Notes: generated from the letters alone by a model not told the origin. Positions 1 through 8,463 are shown, numbered from the stretch's first letter. The stretch: DNA of 64,000 bases from Burkholderiales bacterium UBA4657 (GCA_002405475.1 DHLX01000029.1:1-64000), one strand, 5' to 3'. Made by a program: numbers and translations.

Positions 1-81
1 GGCAGTGAACGAGACCTGACTTTTGACATCGATACCTACAACAGTGTCCGAGTCAAGAACTGGGTGAATGACGGCATCTGA
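1..81 (+). pseudogene. Upstream fragment of RTX gene ending in an in-frame TGA
   Basis: The reading frame of the RTX gene is open from base 1 to a TGA at 79-81. Its last residues read SVRVKNWVNDGI, then the stop, then RIVVVQFDCGVVWNATTL. Together these match the module that recurs inside the downstream protein (for example IIFKGWFDNNSKRIESVHFADGSVLNSAQL, split over the same positions). The homology therefore runs straight through the stop. I read this as one longer RTX gene entering from the left and interrupted by a nonsense codon. A sequencing error or readthrough are the alternatives. Confidence 0.7.
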
Positions 82-90
82 CGCATTGTA

Positions 91-2589
91 GTGGTGCAGT
101 TTGACTGTGGTGTGGTTTGGAACGCAACCACGCTGGGTGCCAAGCCCGTATTCGTCACGCTGGACAATAACAATAACGTCTGGAATTATTGGACTGCGGA
201 CTTGGCTCATACCATTTACGGCAATGCTGGCTTGGACACCATTTACGGCGGCGGCCTCGCTGACTGGATTGATGGCGGCCTTGACGACGACCGGTTATTT
301 GGTGAGGCAGGCAACGACAGATTGCTGGGTGGGACCGGTGCCGATTACCTGGACGGCGGTGCAGGCGATGACACTATGGATGGTGGTGCTGACAATGACA
401 GTCTGTACGACGTTTCCGGAAAGAACTACTTTATAGGTAGGGAAGGTAATGACACTCTGACCGGCACCGGTATTTTTGAAGGCGGGGTTGGTAATGACTA
501 CATCACCGGCAGCACCGGGGCTGACACTTACCTGTTTAATATTGGCGATGGTCAAGACATAGTCTTTGAATCGGGTAGTGGCGCAGACACACTGATATTC
601 GGCGACGGCATTCAACGCACGGACATCTATTTGCGCCAAGAAGGCTTGGATATGGTGTTGGAGGTGGGGGGCAGCACAGACAACCAAATAATCTTTAAGG
701 GCTGGTTCGACAATAACAGCAAACGTATAGAGAGTGTACACTTTGCCGATGGTTCGGTACTCAACAGCGCACAACTGGTACCCACCGCCACCGTCGCCAA
801 GACGGGCACCAACTCTGATGACAGTATGGAAGGAACAATTGGCATAGACATCATGTCTGCTTACGCCGGTAACGACACCTTATGGGGTTATGGCGGTGAC
901 GATGAACTCAATGGCGGCACCGGAGCCGATGTGATGTATGGCGGCCAAGGGGATGATGCCTATATTGTCGATAACCCGCTTGATCAAGTCATCGAGCTTC
1001 AAGGTGAGGGAACAGATATAGTCTATAGCTCTATTAACTGGACCCTGGGGGGCAACGTTGAAAACCTGAGTCTGGGTGGCAGCACAAATATCATCGGAAC
1101 CGGTAACGATCTGAACAATCGTCTGGTAGGTTCTTCAGGCGACAACACGCTGTTGGGTCTAGGTGGAAACGACTACCTGGCAGGTAAAGCCGGCAACGAT
1201 ACTCTCATAGGCGGCAGTGGTGCCGACATCTACGCCTTTGGTCGCGGTGATGGTGCCGACCTTATCGTTGAAAACGATTCCACCCCGCTAGTCTACGATC
1301 AATTACAGTTCGGCGACTTCATCAATATTTACCAGGTGTGGTTTGTCAAAAATGGCGTAGATCTGGTGGTGAGCATCATTGGCACGACTGACAAAGTCAC
1401 AATCAAAAACTGGTATAACGACACCAGCACGCATGTAGAGCGCTTCCAGACCGTTGATGGAAAAATCCTCAGTGATGCCCAGGTCGATATGCTGGTCGCT
1501 GCCATGGCAGAATTTGAACCACCAGCCTTAGGCGTTACCACATTGCCAGCGAACTATATGCAGACACTGGCTGCGGTCATAGACCAAGCCTGGCTCACAC
1601 GCATTCAGGGCACAGACAGCAACGATACTTTGACGGGTACCGGTGGCAATGACTTTATCGATGGTGGCGAAGGCGCTGACATGATGACCGGTGGCCAAGG
1701 CAACGACACCTATTATGTGGACAATACCGGCGATGTGGTCAAAGAGGAAGAAAATCAAGGTAACGATACAGTCTTTAGCAGCATTAACGGCTACACGTTA
1801 ACCGCTCATGTTGAAAATCTCACATTGTTGGGCAACCTTGATTTGAATGGTAACGGCAACAACCTGGTCAATCTACTCACCGGGAACGACGGCAACAATG
1901 TGCTGGATGGTGCTGCCAATGCCGATACGATGATCGGAGGCAAGGGTGATGACACCTACATCGTTGACAATACTGGCGATGTGATCATTGAGCAGGAGAA
2001 CGAAGGTAACGACACAGTAGTCAGTAGTATTAACTATGTGTTAGGCGCCCCCCTTGAAAATCTTATACTGAGTGGCAACGCCGGTGTGGGTACCGGCAAT
2101 AACGGTAACAACATCCTGACGGGTAATAGCGGTAATAACACCCTCAATGGTGGTGCGGGTAACGATACCCTAGTGGGAGGCTTGGGCGATGATACTTATC
2201 TTTTCGGCCGCGGGGGTGGTACTGATACTATTGTCGAAGCCGGTGGAAGTCAGGACAAGCTGCAATTGGGTGCCAATATTAGCCTTGATGATTTGTGGCT
2301 GAAATGGACTACTAGTGGTCAAGATGTCGATACGCTAACCATAGGTTTGGGGAGTGCCGATGTCAGTGAAACTTATGCGGCAGTTCAGGACGAAGTCACT
2401 TTACTGTCGGCGACCAGTTCAGCGGGGAAAGTTGAGAGCTTAAGCCTCAGTAATGGCACAGTGGTTGACTTGCAGTTATTGATTAGCGCTATGGCGAGCT
2501 TTGCGCCGCAGCAAGCCGGCTCAGGCGTACATTTGGCCGATGCAACAGTGAAAAACCATCTTGTACAAAACCTCGTTATTCCTGGGTGA
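91..2589 (+). CDS. RTX calcium-binding exoprotein, C-terminal portion
   Basis: This acidic Gly/Asp/Asn-rich protein (832 residues from the GTG at 91) is built of RTX nonapeptide blocks of the GGxGxDxLx type. The blocks lie at about residues 45-150, 240-395 and 505-735. Between them are haemolysin-type related modules with the motif 'W..D...RIE.V.F.DG'. A second unit, starting VDN and ending VENL.L.G, recurs three times in residues 320-700. RTX repeats fold on binding calcium outside the cell, and the uncleaved C-terminus normally carries the type I secretion signal. The export genes lie directly downstream. The GTG at 91 has no good ribosome binding site and sits just after an in-frame stop, so it is probably not a native start. 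The original protein would be longer and begin left of the window. The exact role (adhesin, enzyme or S-layer-like) cannot be told. Confidence 0.8.
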   Translation: MVQFDCGVVWNATTLGAKPVFVTLDNNNNVWNYWTADLAHTIYGNAGLDTIYGGGLADWIDGGLDDDRLFGEAGNDRLLGGTGADYLDGGAGDDTMDGGADNDSLYDVSGKNYFIGREGNDTLTGTGIFEGGVGNDYITGSTGADTYLFNIGDGQDIVFESGSGADTLIFGDGIQRTDIYLRQEGLDMVLEVGGSTDNQIIFKGWFDNNSKRIESVHFADGSVLNSAQLVPTATVAKTGTNSDDSMEGTIGIDIMSAYAGNDTLWGYGGDDELNGGTGADVMYGGQGDDAYIVDNPLDQVIELQGEGTDIVYSSINWTLGGNVENLSLGGSTNIIGTGNDLNNRLVGSSGDNTLLGLGGNDYLAGKAGNDTLIGGSGADIYAFGRGDGADLIVENDSTPLVYDQLQFGDFINIYQVWFVKNGVDLVVSIIGTTDKVTIKNWYNDTSTHVERFQTVDGKILSDAQVDMLVAAMAEFEPPALGVTTLPANYMQTLAAVIDQAWLTRIQGTDSNDTLTGTGGNDFIDGGEGADMMTGGQGNDTYYVDNTGDVVKEEENQGNDTVFSSINGYTLTAHVENLTLLGNLDLNGNGNNLVNLLTGNDGNNVLDGAANADTMIGGKGDDTYIVDNTGDVIIEQENEGNDTVVSSINYVLGAPLENLILSGNAGVGTGNNGNNILTGNSGNNTLNGGAGNDTLVGGLGDDTYLFGRGGGTDTIVEAGGSQDKLQLGANISLDDLWLKWTTSGQDVDTLTIGLGSADVSETYAAVQDEVTLLSATSSAGKVESLSLSNGTVVDLQLLISAMASFAPQQAGSGVHLADATVKNHLVQNLVIPG
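970..2130 (+). repeat. Three copies of a VDN...VENL module in the RTX gene
   Basis: Three related coding units start near 970, 1720 and 1960. Each encodes VDN, then about 20 residues with DxV and SSIN, then VENL or LENL, then a Gly/Asn-rich run ending in a new RTX block. They are diverged protein-level repeats rather than exact DNA repeats. This pattern is typical of modular RTX proteins. Confidence 0.6.
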
Positions 2590-2645
2590 TGAGTCAATTT
2601 TCCAACATTATTTTTGAGTCAACCGCTTGGTTTTGAGAGTTGAAA

Positions 2646-2658
2646 CTAATATTATTAG
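2646..2658. promoter_or_regulatory. Palindrome in the leader of the secretion operon
   Basis: CTAATATTATTAG is a perfect palindrome with 6-base arms around a central T. It lies 51 bases upstream of the next start codon, in the only sizeable gap between the RTX gene and the secretion genes. A TTGAAA stands just before it (2640-2645), so it could fall between -35 and -10 elements. An operator is inferred only from symmetry and position. Confidence 0.3.
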
Positions 2659-2708
2659 TATCTTGTACTATGAAGTCTGTGATTGTCTTTACTTAAGGAG
2701 AAGGGCAA

Positions 2709-3050
2709 GTGGAAAATAAAATTGTGTTTGTAGACCGGATTGAAAGTGCTGGTATCTCTGCCGGGGTCGTGAGGTTGAATTTTTCTACCGAGATACCTCA
2801 GCAAGTACGTGAAGCCGGTAAAGAGCCTGAGCACACACTAGAGTTGCAGTTGGTACTGCCAATTGTAGGGTTTGCCCAATCGTTCCGGCTGCTTGAAAAT
2901 TTGGTTCAGCAAGTCCGTGCAGCAAATAATCCTGCGGCAGCAGCAGAAGCGGGTGGTGATGCAGTAGCCACCTCTGTTGTACCTGCTACTACGGAAGAGT
3001 CCACTGCTTCAGCGGCCAGCGCTCGTCGCCGTCCTGGTAATAATAATTAA
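2709..3050 (+). CDS. Small protein of unknown function, first gene of the type I secretion operon
   Basis: The product has 113 residues and starts with GTG, supported by an AAGGAG at 2695-2700, 8 bases before the start. The first 75 residues look like a folded alpha/beta domain: a strand region ending GVVRLNFST, a central TLELQLVLPIVGF, and a helix FRLLENLVQQVR. The last 40 residues are low-complexity Ala/Thr/Ser ending in an Arg-rich tail. There is no signal peptide or membrane segment, so it is probably cytoplasmic. I do not recognise the family. It lies just before a phage-tail-chaperone-like gene and in the same direction as the exporter genes, so a role in handling the RTX substrate before export is possible but inferred. 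Confidence 0.7.
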   Translation: MENKIVFVDRIESAGISAGVVRLNFSTEIPQQVREAGKEPEHTLELQLVLPIVGFAQSFRLLENLVQQVRAANNPAAAAEAGGDAVATSVVPATTEESTASAASARRRPGNNN

Positions 3051-3079
3051 AATTTTGTCCCTAAACTTGGAGAATCAGA

Positions 3080-3337
3080 ATGAGTACTGCTAAAACAACG
3101 GTAACCGTAGAGTTGCAATATCCGATTGAAAACGAAGGAAAAACTCTCAAGACAATTACTATGCGCCGCCCTACAGTAGGCGACTCTGTTACGGTGCAGC
3201 AGGGTGCTAGTGGCGCAGCAGAGGTTGAGCTGCGTCTGGTGTCCCTTTTGTCTAGCCTTTCCATTGAGACCATTGCCAAGTTGGATATGAAGGATTATGT
3301 TCAGGTGCAGTCGGTGATGCGTGAAATGATGGGCTAA
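3080..3337 (+). CDS. Phage tail assembly chaperone-like protein (Mu gp41/TAC_7 type)
   Basis: The product has 85 residues, with a TTGGAGAA ribosome binding site. The pattern is that of the small tail assembly chaperone family Phage_TAC_7 (Mu gp41 relatives, PF10109). It has a beta-rich start with YPIENEGKTL, the core ITMRRPTVGDSV, then an acidic helix AAEVELRLVSLLSS, and a final LDMKDYVQVQ helix. This is recalled family knowledge and was not searched. No other tail, sheath or tube gene is nearby. The gene instead lies between an RTX gene and its ABC exporter, so it may have been recruited as a chaperone or regulator of secretion. A lone prophage remnant is the alternative. Confidence 0.65.
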   Translation: MSTAKTTVTVELQYPIENEGKTLKTITMRRPTVGDSVTVQQGASGAAEVELRLVSLLSSLSIETIAKLDMKDYVQVQSVMREMMG

Positions 3338-3382
3338 CAGAATTTGATGCCCTCCTGAGGTTTTTGCTAAGGCCTCAAATAT

Positions 3383-3420
3383 TCAGACAAGTCAGAGTTC
3401 TCTGCCTCTAACTTGTCTGA
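3383..3420. other. 10-bp inverted repeat between the TAC-like gene and the TPR gene
   Basis: TCAGACAAGT (3383-3392) pairs perfectly with ACTTGTCTGA (3411-3420). The inner bases CAGAG...CTCT may extend the stem. There is no T-run after it, so it is not a classic Rho-independent terminator. It may be an attenuating or RNA-processing hairpin, or an operator, in the 160-base gap before the TPR gene. Confidence 0.45.
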
Positions 3421-3506
3421 GTAGACTGATTTAACTTGCTGTGCATTCTGTGCGTTTCATATAGCGAAATGTTCAGCCATGCCATCTTCGATGAGGGTTG
3501 TTGTTC

Positions 3507-4916
3507 GTGCTTGAGACTAGTAAAACGCAATCCATTAATAGGTTGTTGAGCCAGGTGCGGCAAGCAGTCGACACCGGCAATTTTGAGCGCGCCGTTGAAA
3601 TTGCTGAAATCGCCGTAAACTTGGCACCCAATGAAGCAAATACGTGGAATGCTCTCGGAGTCGCTCTCAGGGCTTCGGGTCGGCCGCAGTCAGCCTTGTT
3701 GATGTACCGCCGAGCGTTTGATGTGGCTGGTCAGCAACCGACAACGTTTGGTGGAAATTTCGCCAACGCACTAACTGATTTGGGGCGGTTCGAAGAAGCA
3801 ATTGCCTGGCATGAAAATGTTGTTGGAAATATCCCTTCATCTCATGGCTGGAATAACTTTGGACGCACTTTGCGCAAAGCGGCTAGATATGAGCGCGCTC
3901 TTGAGGCCTACGAGGAGTCGATCAGATTAAATTCCGAGAATTATGATTCTCAGTTTGGCCGAGCTATGGCGCTGTTGGCTTTAGGAGACTATGCACGGGG
4001 TTGGCCCGCATTCGAGTTTCGTATGCGTTTACCGGAGTTTCGCGCAAAATATTATCCGCCTGACGATACGCCTTATTGGGACGGTAGGCCTTTGCCAGCA
4101 GATTCTGCTTTGTTTATCTGGCCGGAGCAGGGTTTTGGTGATTCAATTTTATCTACACGATTTCTTCCTCTGATTAGAAAGCATGTTGGGCGAATTCTGC
4201 TCGGCGTCAAACCTGAACTTAAACGACTGTTCCAGGGTTTGTCTTGTATCGATGAATTGGTGCAACTGGGTGAAGCAATACCCGCACACACCGCACATGC
4301 CCCAATTATGAGTTTGGCTCGGCATGTGATGACTTCGTTAGGCGATCTACCGCCTCCGATTCCCTTTCATGTGCCGGCTGAGGCCACTGAAAAGGTGGCT
4401 CCTTTGCTGGCGCGGGCTGAAGGGCGCACGAAGGTAGGTATTGTTTGGTCGGGGTCCCATACTTTTTCTGAAAATTCAACACGAGCTGTCAAATTGGAGC
4501 GTTTTCTGCCTCTGGCGGAAATTCCTGGGGTGCAGCTCTTTAGTCTGCAGAAAGGGCCCAAGGCTCAAGAGCTGGCAGACGCACGCGTTGGCGCAGCCAT
4601 TATAGATTTGGCACCATATCTTTCCGATTTTGCAGATACTGCAGCGGCAGTACAGGCTTTGGATTTGATCATCATGACTGACTCTTCGGTGGCGCATTTG
4701 GCGGGATCTCTTTCCAAACCAGTGTGGAATTTGCTCTCGCATGCTACGTACTGGCTGTATTTGCAGGAAAGAAGTGATTCACCATGGTATCCAAGCATGC
4801 GTCTTTTCAGGCAACCAAGCCCGGGTGACTGGGATAGCGTATTTTGTTCAGTCAAGTCTGAACTTGCAATATTCTCCGAGCAAACTACTGCTGCCGCAGG
4901 GGATGGAAAAAAATGA
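3507..4916 (+). CDS. TPR protein with glycosyltransferase-9-like C-terminal domain
   Basis: I start it at the GTG at 3507 (469 residues) because AGGG at 3494-3497 is correctly spaced. A TTG at 3498 is possible. Residues 1-160 hold about four TPR units (AVEIAEIAVNLAPNEANTWN, AWHENVVGN...WNNFGRTLR, ALEAYEESIRLNSENYD). From about residue 300 the sequence resembles heptosyltransferase-type GT-B folds: VGIVWSGS, the LQKGP stretch, then a donor-side DLIIMTDSSVAHLAGSLSKP and DSPWYPSMRLFRQ. Such TPR-GT proteins are often found near secreted or surface proteins. Here it may modify, or bind, the exported RTX protein; that is inference. Its stop overlaps the exporter start (ATGA at 4913-4916), showing translational coupling. 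Confidence 0.75.
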   Translation: MLETSKTQSINRLLSQVRQAVDTGNFERAVEIAEIAVNLAPNEANTWNALGVALRASGRPQSALLMYRRAFDVAGQQPTTFGGNFANALTDLGRFEEAIAWHENVVGNIPSSHGWNNFGRTLRKAARYERALEAYEESIRLNSENYDSQFGRAMALLALGDYARGWPAFEFRMRLPEFRAKYYPPDDTPYWDGRPLPADSALFIWPEQGFGDSILSTRFLPLIRKHVGRILLGVKPELKRLFQGLSCIDELVQLGEAIPAHTAHAPIMSLARHVMTSLGDLPPPIPFHVPAEATEKVAPLLARAEGRTKVGIVWSGSHTFSENSTRAVKLERFLPLAEIPGVQLFSLQKGPKAQELADARVGAAIIDLAPYLSDFADTAAAVQALDLIIMTDSSVAHLAGSLSKPVWNLLSHATYWLYLQERSDSPWYPSMRLFRQPSPGDWDSVFCSVKSELAIFSEQTTAAAGDGKK

Positions 4917-7123
4917 CTCGCGAACAGGCCACTACATCAAATTCCCAGGTCGACTCCGGGCTGGGTTCTCTTTTGATGATGGCAGGTTTTCATAGCATAG
5001 CAGCCGATCCCGAAAAAATCATTCACGAATTTGGCCGGGAACCATTTTCTGTCAATACTTTGTTGCTTGCTGCGCAGTCTCTGGGCATGAAGGCTCGGTT
5101 AGTCAAGCAGGACCCAGAGCGACTAGACCGATGCCCCTTGCCTGCAATAGCCATTGATCGAGATGGTGGTTTTCTGATACTGGCCAAATATGACTCAGGG
5201 GATACGTTGGATTCTAACACTCCACGCGTATTGGTACAACGACCGGGCGGCTCTCCAGAGGTGCTGACGATTGATGTATTTCTTTCACTTTGGTCTGGAC
5301 AACTGGTTTTTTTGACTTCAAAAGCCAGTTATGCTGGTGATGTGGCACGGTTCGATTTCACTTGGTTTATCCCGGCAATAGTCAAATATCGGCGACTGCT
5401 CGGCGAAGTTTTGTTGATCTCACTGGTATTGCAAATCATCGGTTTGGTAACGCCACTGTTCTTCCAGGTGGTTATGGATAAAGTATTGGTTAACAATGCG
5501 ATGAAGACGCTGAATGTCATCGCTATTGGTTTAATATGCGCGATAATTTTTGAAATTTTGTTGACCGGTATACGCACCTACGTTTTCGCCCACACCAGCA
5601 GTAAAATTGACGTCGAACTCGGTGCTAGGCTTTTTCGGCACCTTCTGAATCTTCCGATCTCGTATTTTCAAGCACGCAGGGTAGGTGATTCGGTCGCGCG
5701 TGTGCGCGAACTGGAGAATATTCGAAGTTTTTTAACCGGTAACGGCTTAATGGTTGTGCTGGATGTCATGTTCTCTATCATTTTTATAGCTGTAATGCTT
5801 TGGTATAGCGCCAAACTCACTCTTATTGTAGTGATCTCAATACCGATCTACGTTGCACTGTCCATCATTTTTACTCCGGTTATTCGTGCACGTTTAGATC
5901 AAAAATTTAACAAGGGTGCTGAGAATCAGGCCTTTTTGGTTGAAACGATTAGTGGGGTGGATACAGTAAAAGCTATGGCCGTAGAGCCACGTTGGGTGCA
6001 TAAATGGGAGCAGCAATTGGCTGGATATGTTGCCGCTGGACTTGCAGTGTCCAACGTGGGTGTTTTGGCTAATGGCGGCGTTAATCTGGTCAGCAAACTG
6101 GTAACTGCCGGTATTATGTGGATGGGGGCCACCTTGGTGATTGACGGCAAGATGACAGTTGGCGAATTGGTAGCATTCAATATGCTTGCCGGGCAAGTTT
6201 CATCACCGATTTTAAGATTGGCTCAACTTTGGAATGATTTCCAACAAGTCGGAATTTCCATGAGTCGACTTGGCGATATTTTGAATACACGTACTGAAAT
6301 TTCTGGCGACAAAACGCGTATTCCTGAGGTGCAGGGTTCTGTAGAGTTTGATCAGGTGTCGTTTCGTTACCGCCCAGACACCCCCGATGTTTTGCGCGCT
6401 GTCAATCTGAAAATTGAACCCGGCGAAGTGATTGGGATTGTAGGCCGTTCTGGATCGGGAAAAAGCACACTGACAAAATTGGTGCAGCGCTTGTATGTGC
6501 CAGATCGAGGCAGGGTATTGATTGACGGGCAGGATATTGGAATAATTGATACTACTTCACTCCGGCATCAGATAGGCGTAGTACTGCAGGAAAATAATCT
6601 TTTTAACAGAAGTGTTCGCGACAATATCGCCCTTGCTAACCCTGTATTGCCGATCGAGGACATTATTGAAGCAGCAAAGCTGGCAGGTGCGCATGAGTTT
6701 ATTTGCGAACTGCCCGAAGGATATGACACTATAGTTGGCGAGCATGGTACTGGTCTTTCGGGTGGGCAGCGTCAGCGAATCGCGATCGCCCGAGCTCTCA
6801 TCACAAATCCACGCATATTGATCTTCGATGAGGCCACTAGCGCTCTTGACTACGAGTCTGAAAAAATTATACAGGACAATATGAGTCAGATATGTTCGGA
6901 TCGTACTGTTTTGATTATTGCGCACCGGCTATCTGCTGTACGTGACGCAAATCGGATTGTAGTACTGGAGCGTGGCCAAATTGCCGAGATTGGTACCCAC
7001 GCTGATCTGCTTAAAAACCCGCAAGGGATCTATCGCCACCTTTACCAGTTACAGTTAGGAAATCAGAGTGAAGCCTCATCTGACTCTTTAGTTGCATCTG
7101 AATCTGGCAGGGGTCAAGCATGA
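4913..7123 (+). CDS. Type I secretion ABC exporter, HlyB-like with C39-like domain
   Basis: This inner-membrane permease and ATPase (736 residues) powers type I secretion. Residues 1-135 are a C39-peptidase-like domain without the catalytic Cys: the usual 'DCG' region reads DSGLGSLLMMAG. It should therefore bind the substrate, as in HlyB, rather than cleave a leader. Residues 150-430 hold the six-helix transmembrane domain (RRLLGEVLLISLVLQIIGLV onward). The nucleotide-binding domain has Walker A GRSGSGKST near 517, signature LSGGQRQRIAIARAL near 620, Walker B ILIFDEATSALD and the switch His in IIAHRLS. Together with the HlyD-like and TolC-like genes downstream it forms a complete exporter. 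It overlaps both neighbours by ATGA. Confidence 0.93.
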   Translation: MTREQATTSNSQVDSGLGSLLMMAGFHSIAADPEKIIHEFGREPFSVNTLLLAAQSLGMKARLVKQDPERLDRCPLPAIAIDRDGGFLILAKYDSGDTLDSNTPRVLVQRPGGSPEVLTIDVFLSLWSGQLVFLTSKASYAGDVARFDFTWFIPAIVKYRRLLGEVLLISLVLQIIGLVTPLFFQVVMDKVLVNNAMKTLNVIAIGLICAIIFEILLTGIRTYVFAHTSSKIDVELGARLFRHLLNLPISYFQARRVGDSVARVRELENIRSFLTGNGLMVVLDVMFSIIFIAVMLWYSAKLTLIVVISIPIYVALSIIFTPVIRARLDQKFNKGAENQAFLVETISGVDTVKAMAVEPRWVHKWEQQLAGYVAAGLAVSNVGVLANGGVNLVSKLVTAGIMWMGATLVIDGKMTVGELVAFNMLAGQVSSPILRLAQLWNDFQQVGISMSRLGDILNTRTEISGDKTRIPEVQGSVEFDQVSFRYRPDTPDVLRAVNLKIEPGEVIGIVGRSGSGKSTLTKLVQRLYVPDRGRVLIDGQDIGIIDTTSLRHQIGVVLQENNLFNRSVRDNIALANPVLPIEDIIEAAKLAGAHEFICELPEGYDTIVGEHGTGLSGGQRQRIAIARALITNPRILIFDEATSALDYESEKIIQDNMSQICSDRTVLIIAHRLSAVRDANRIVVLERGQIAEIGTHADLLKNPQGIYRHLYQLQLGNQSEASSDSLVASESGRGQA

Positions 7124-8463
7124 GCATCAAGCACCGTGTCGAAGCCTTTGCTGAATTATTCAGTCGGTACAAGACTATTTTTGTTCATTTCTGGGCCAAG
7201 CGCCACGAGATGACCGGAAAAGTTTTGATGGAGCATGAGGCGGAATTTTTACCTGCTGCTTTAGCCATACAGGAAAAACCGATATCACCGACAGTACGTT
7301 TGGTGGGGCGCTTATTGATGGCCATGCTTCTAGTATTATTAACGTGGTCAATCTTTGGGAAACTCGATATCGTTGTTAATGCTCAAGGCAAGATTATTCC
7401 GAGCAGCTACACCAAAACAATTTCAGCAATTGATACTGCGAGTGTCCGCGCTATCTATGTTAATGAAGGGCAGTACGTCAAGGCCGGCGATTTATTACTT
7501 GAACTGGATAGCAGCGCTTCTGATGCAGAACGCGACAAGGCAGCCGGTGATCGCGTTATTGCATTTCTGCAGACGCTACGTGCCAGAGCGCTGATTGATG
7601 CAATCGATAATGCTCGCCCACCTGTCTTACCTCAGGCTGATGGTGTTCCTCAGCAAAAATGGGAAGCTGCCAGACAACAGCTTGACGGTCAGTACCGTGA
7701 CTTTAGAGCAAAAATGAAACGTCTGGAGGGGGATATAGCCCGTTATCAGGAAGCTTTGCCACTGGCAACACAACGAGCAGCCGATTACAAGGCACTCTCG
7801 GTTTATGGCGATGTTTCACACCACGCATGGTTGGAAAAAGAGCAAGTGCGGGTTGATTTGGCGGGCCAATTGGCTGAGGCAAAAAACCAGTACGACGTCT
7901 TGATTGCAGACACCAGGCGCAATGCATACGAGCAGTTGACGGAGGGCACTAAACTTGCAGCAGCTTCACAGCAAGATGTCTTGCGTTCTGATGCTCGCAG
8001 CAAGCTTCTGAAAATCACTTCACCCGTAGATGGTACGGTACAACAGCTCGACGTACATACTGTTGGGGGTGTAGTCTCTGCTGCAAAACCCCTAATGTTT
8101 ATTGTGCCAGCTCAAACTCAGGTAGAGGTTGAGGCTTTTCTCGAAAACAAAGATGTTGGGTTTGTGCATGAGGGCCAGTCAGCTGCAGTCAAAATAGATA
8201 CCTTTGACTACACAAAATATGGAACCATAATCGGCAGGGTGAAACACGTTTCGAACGATGCAATCTCAGATGAAAAGAGAGGGCTAATCTATTTAACCAG
8301 AGTTGGTCTGGAGAGTTCCGCTATTAATGTAAAGGGCAAAGACGTACCGCTCTCGCCTGGAATGTCAGTAAGTGTGGAAATCAAGACAGGTGACAGACGT
8401 GTAATTCAATATCTCCTGAGTCCCCTTGTCAGGCATCAGCGTGAGAGTCTTAATGAGCGTTAA
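7120..8463 (+). CDS. Type I secretion periplasmic adaptor, HlyD family
   Basis: This membrane fusion protein has 447 residues. A short cytoplasmic N-terminus carries the LP(A)ALAIQEKPISP stretch typical of HlyD-type adaptors. One transmembrane helix follows at about residues 63-83 (RLLMAMLLVLLTWSIFGKLD), then the lipoyl-like half motif GKIIPSSYTKTISAID and VNEGQYVKAGDLLLELD. A coiled-coil hairpin spans about residues 140-290, and the second lipoyl half with the beta-barrel contains SPVDGTVQQL, GMSVSVEIKTGDRRVIQYLLSP. It joins the ABC exporter to the TolC-like channel. The start overlaps the exporter stop by ATGA, and the 3' end overlaps the tolC-like start. Confidence 0.93.
   Translation: MSIKHRVEAFAELFSRYKTIFVHFWAKRHEMTGKVLMEHEAEFLPAALAIQEKPISPTVRLVGRLLMAMLLVLLTWSIFGKLDIVVNAQGKIIPSSYTKTISAIDTASVRAIYVNEGQYVKAGDLLLELDSSASDAERDKAAGDRVIAFLQTLRARALIDAIDNARPPVLPQADGVPQQKWEAARQQLDGQYRDFRAKMKRLEGDIARYQEALPLATQRAADYKALSVYGDVSHHAWLEKEQVRVDLAGQLAEAKNQYDVLIADTRRNAYEQLTEGTKLAAASQQDVLRSDARSKLLKITSPVDGTVQQLDVHTVGGVVSAAKPLMFIVPAQTQVEVEAFLENKDVGFVHEGQSAAVKIDTFDYTKYGTIIGRVKHVSNDAISDEKRGLIYLTRVGLESSAINVKGKDVPLSPGMSVSVEIKTGDRRVIQYLLSPLVRHQRESLNER

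Noticed and set aside
295..774. Minus-strand frame of 159 codons inside the RTX gene
   Set aside because: It is antisense to regular RTX repeats and its Val/Thr-rich sequence is just the mirror of Gly-Asp codons.
3383..3420. Inverted repeat considered as a Rho-independent terminator
   Set aside because: No T-run follows the stem on either strand, so I list it as a stem-loop only.
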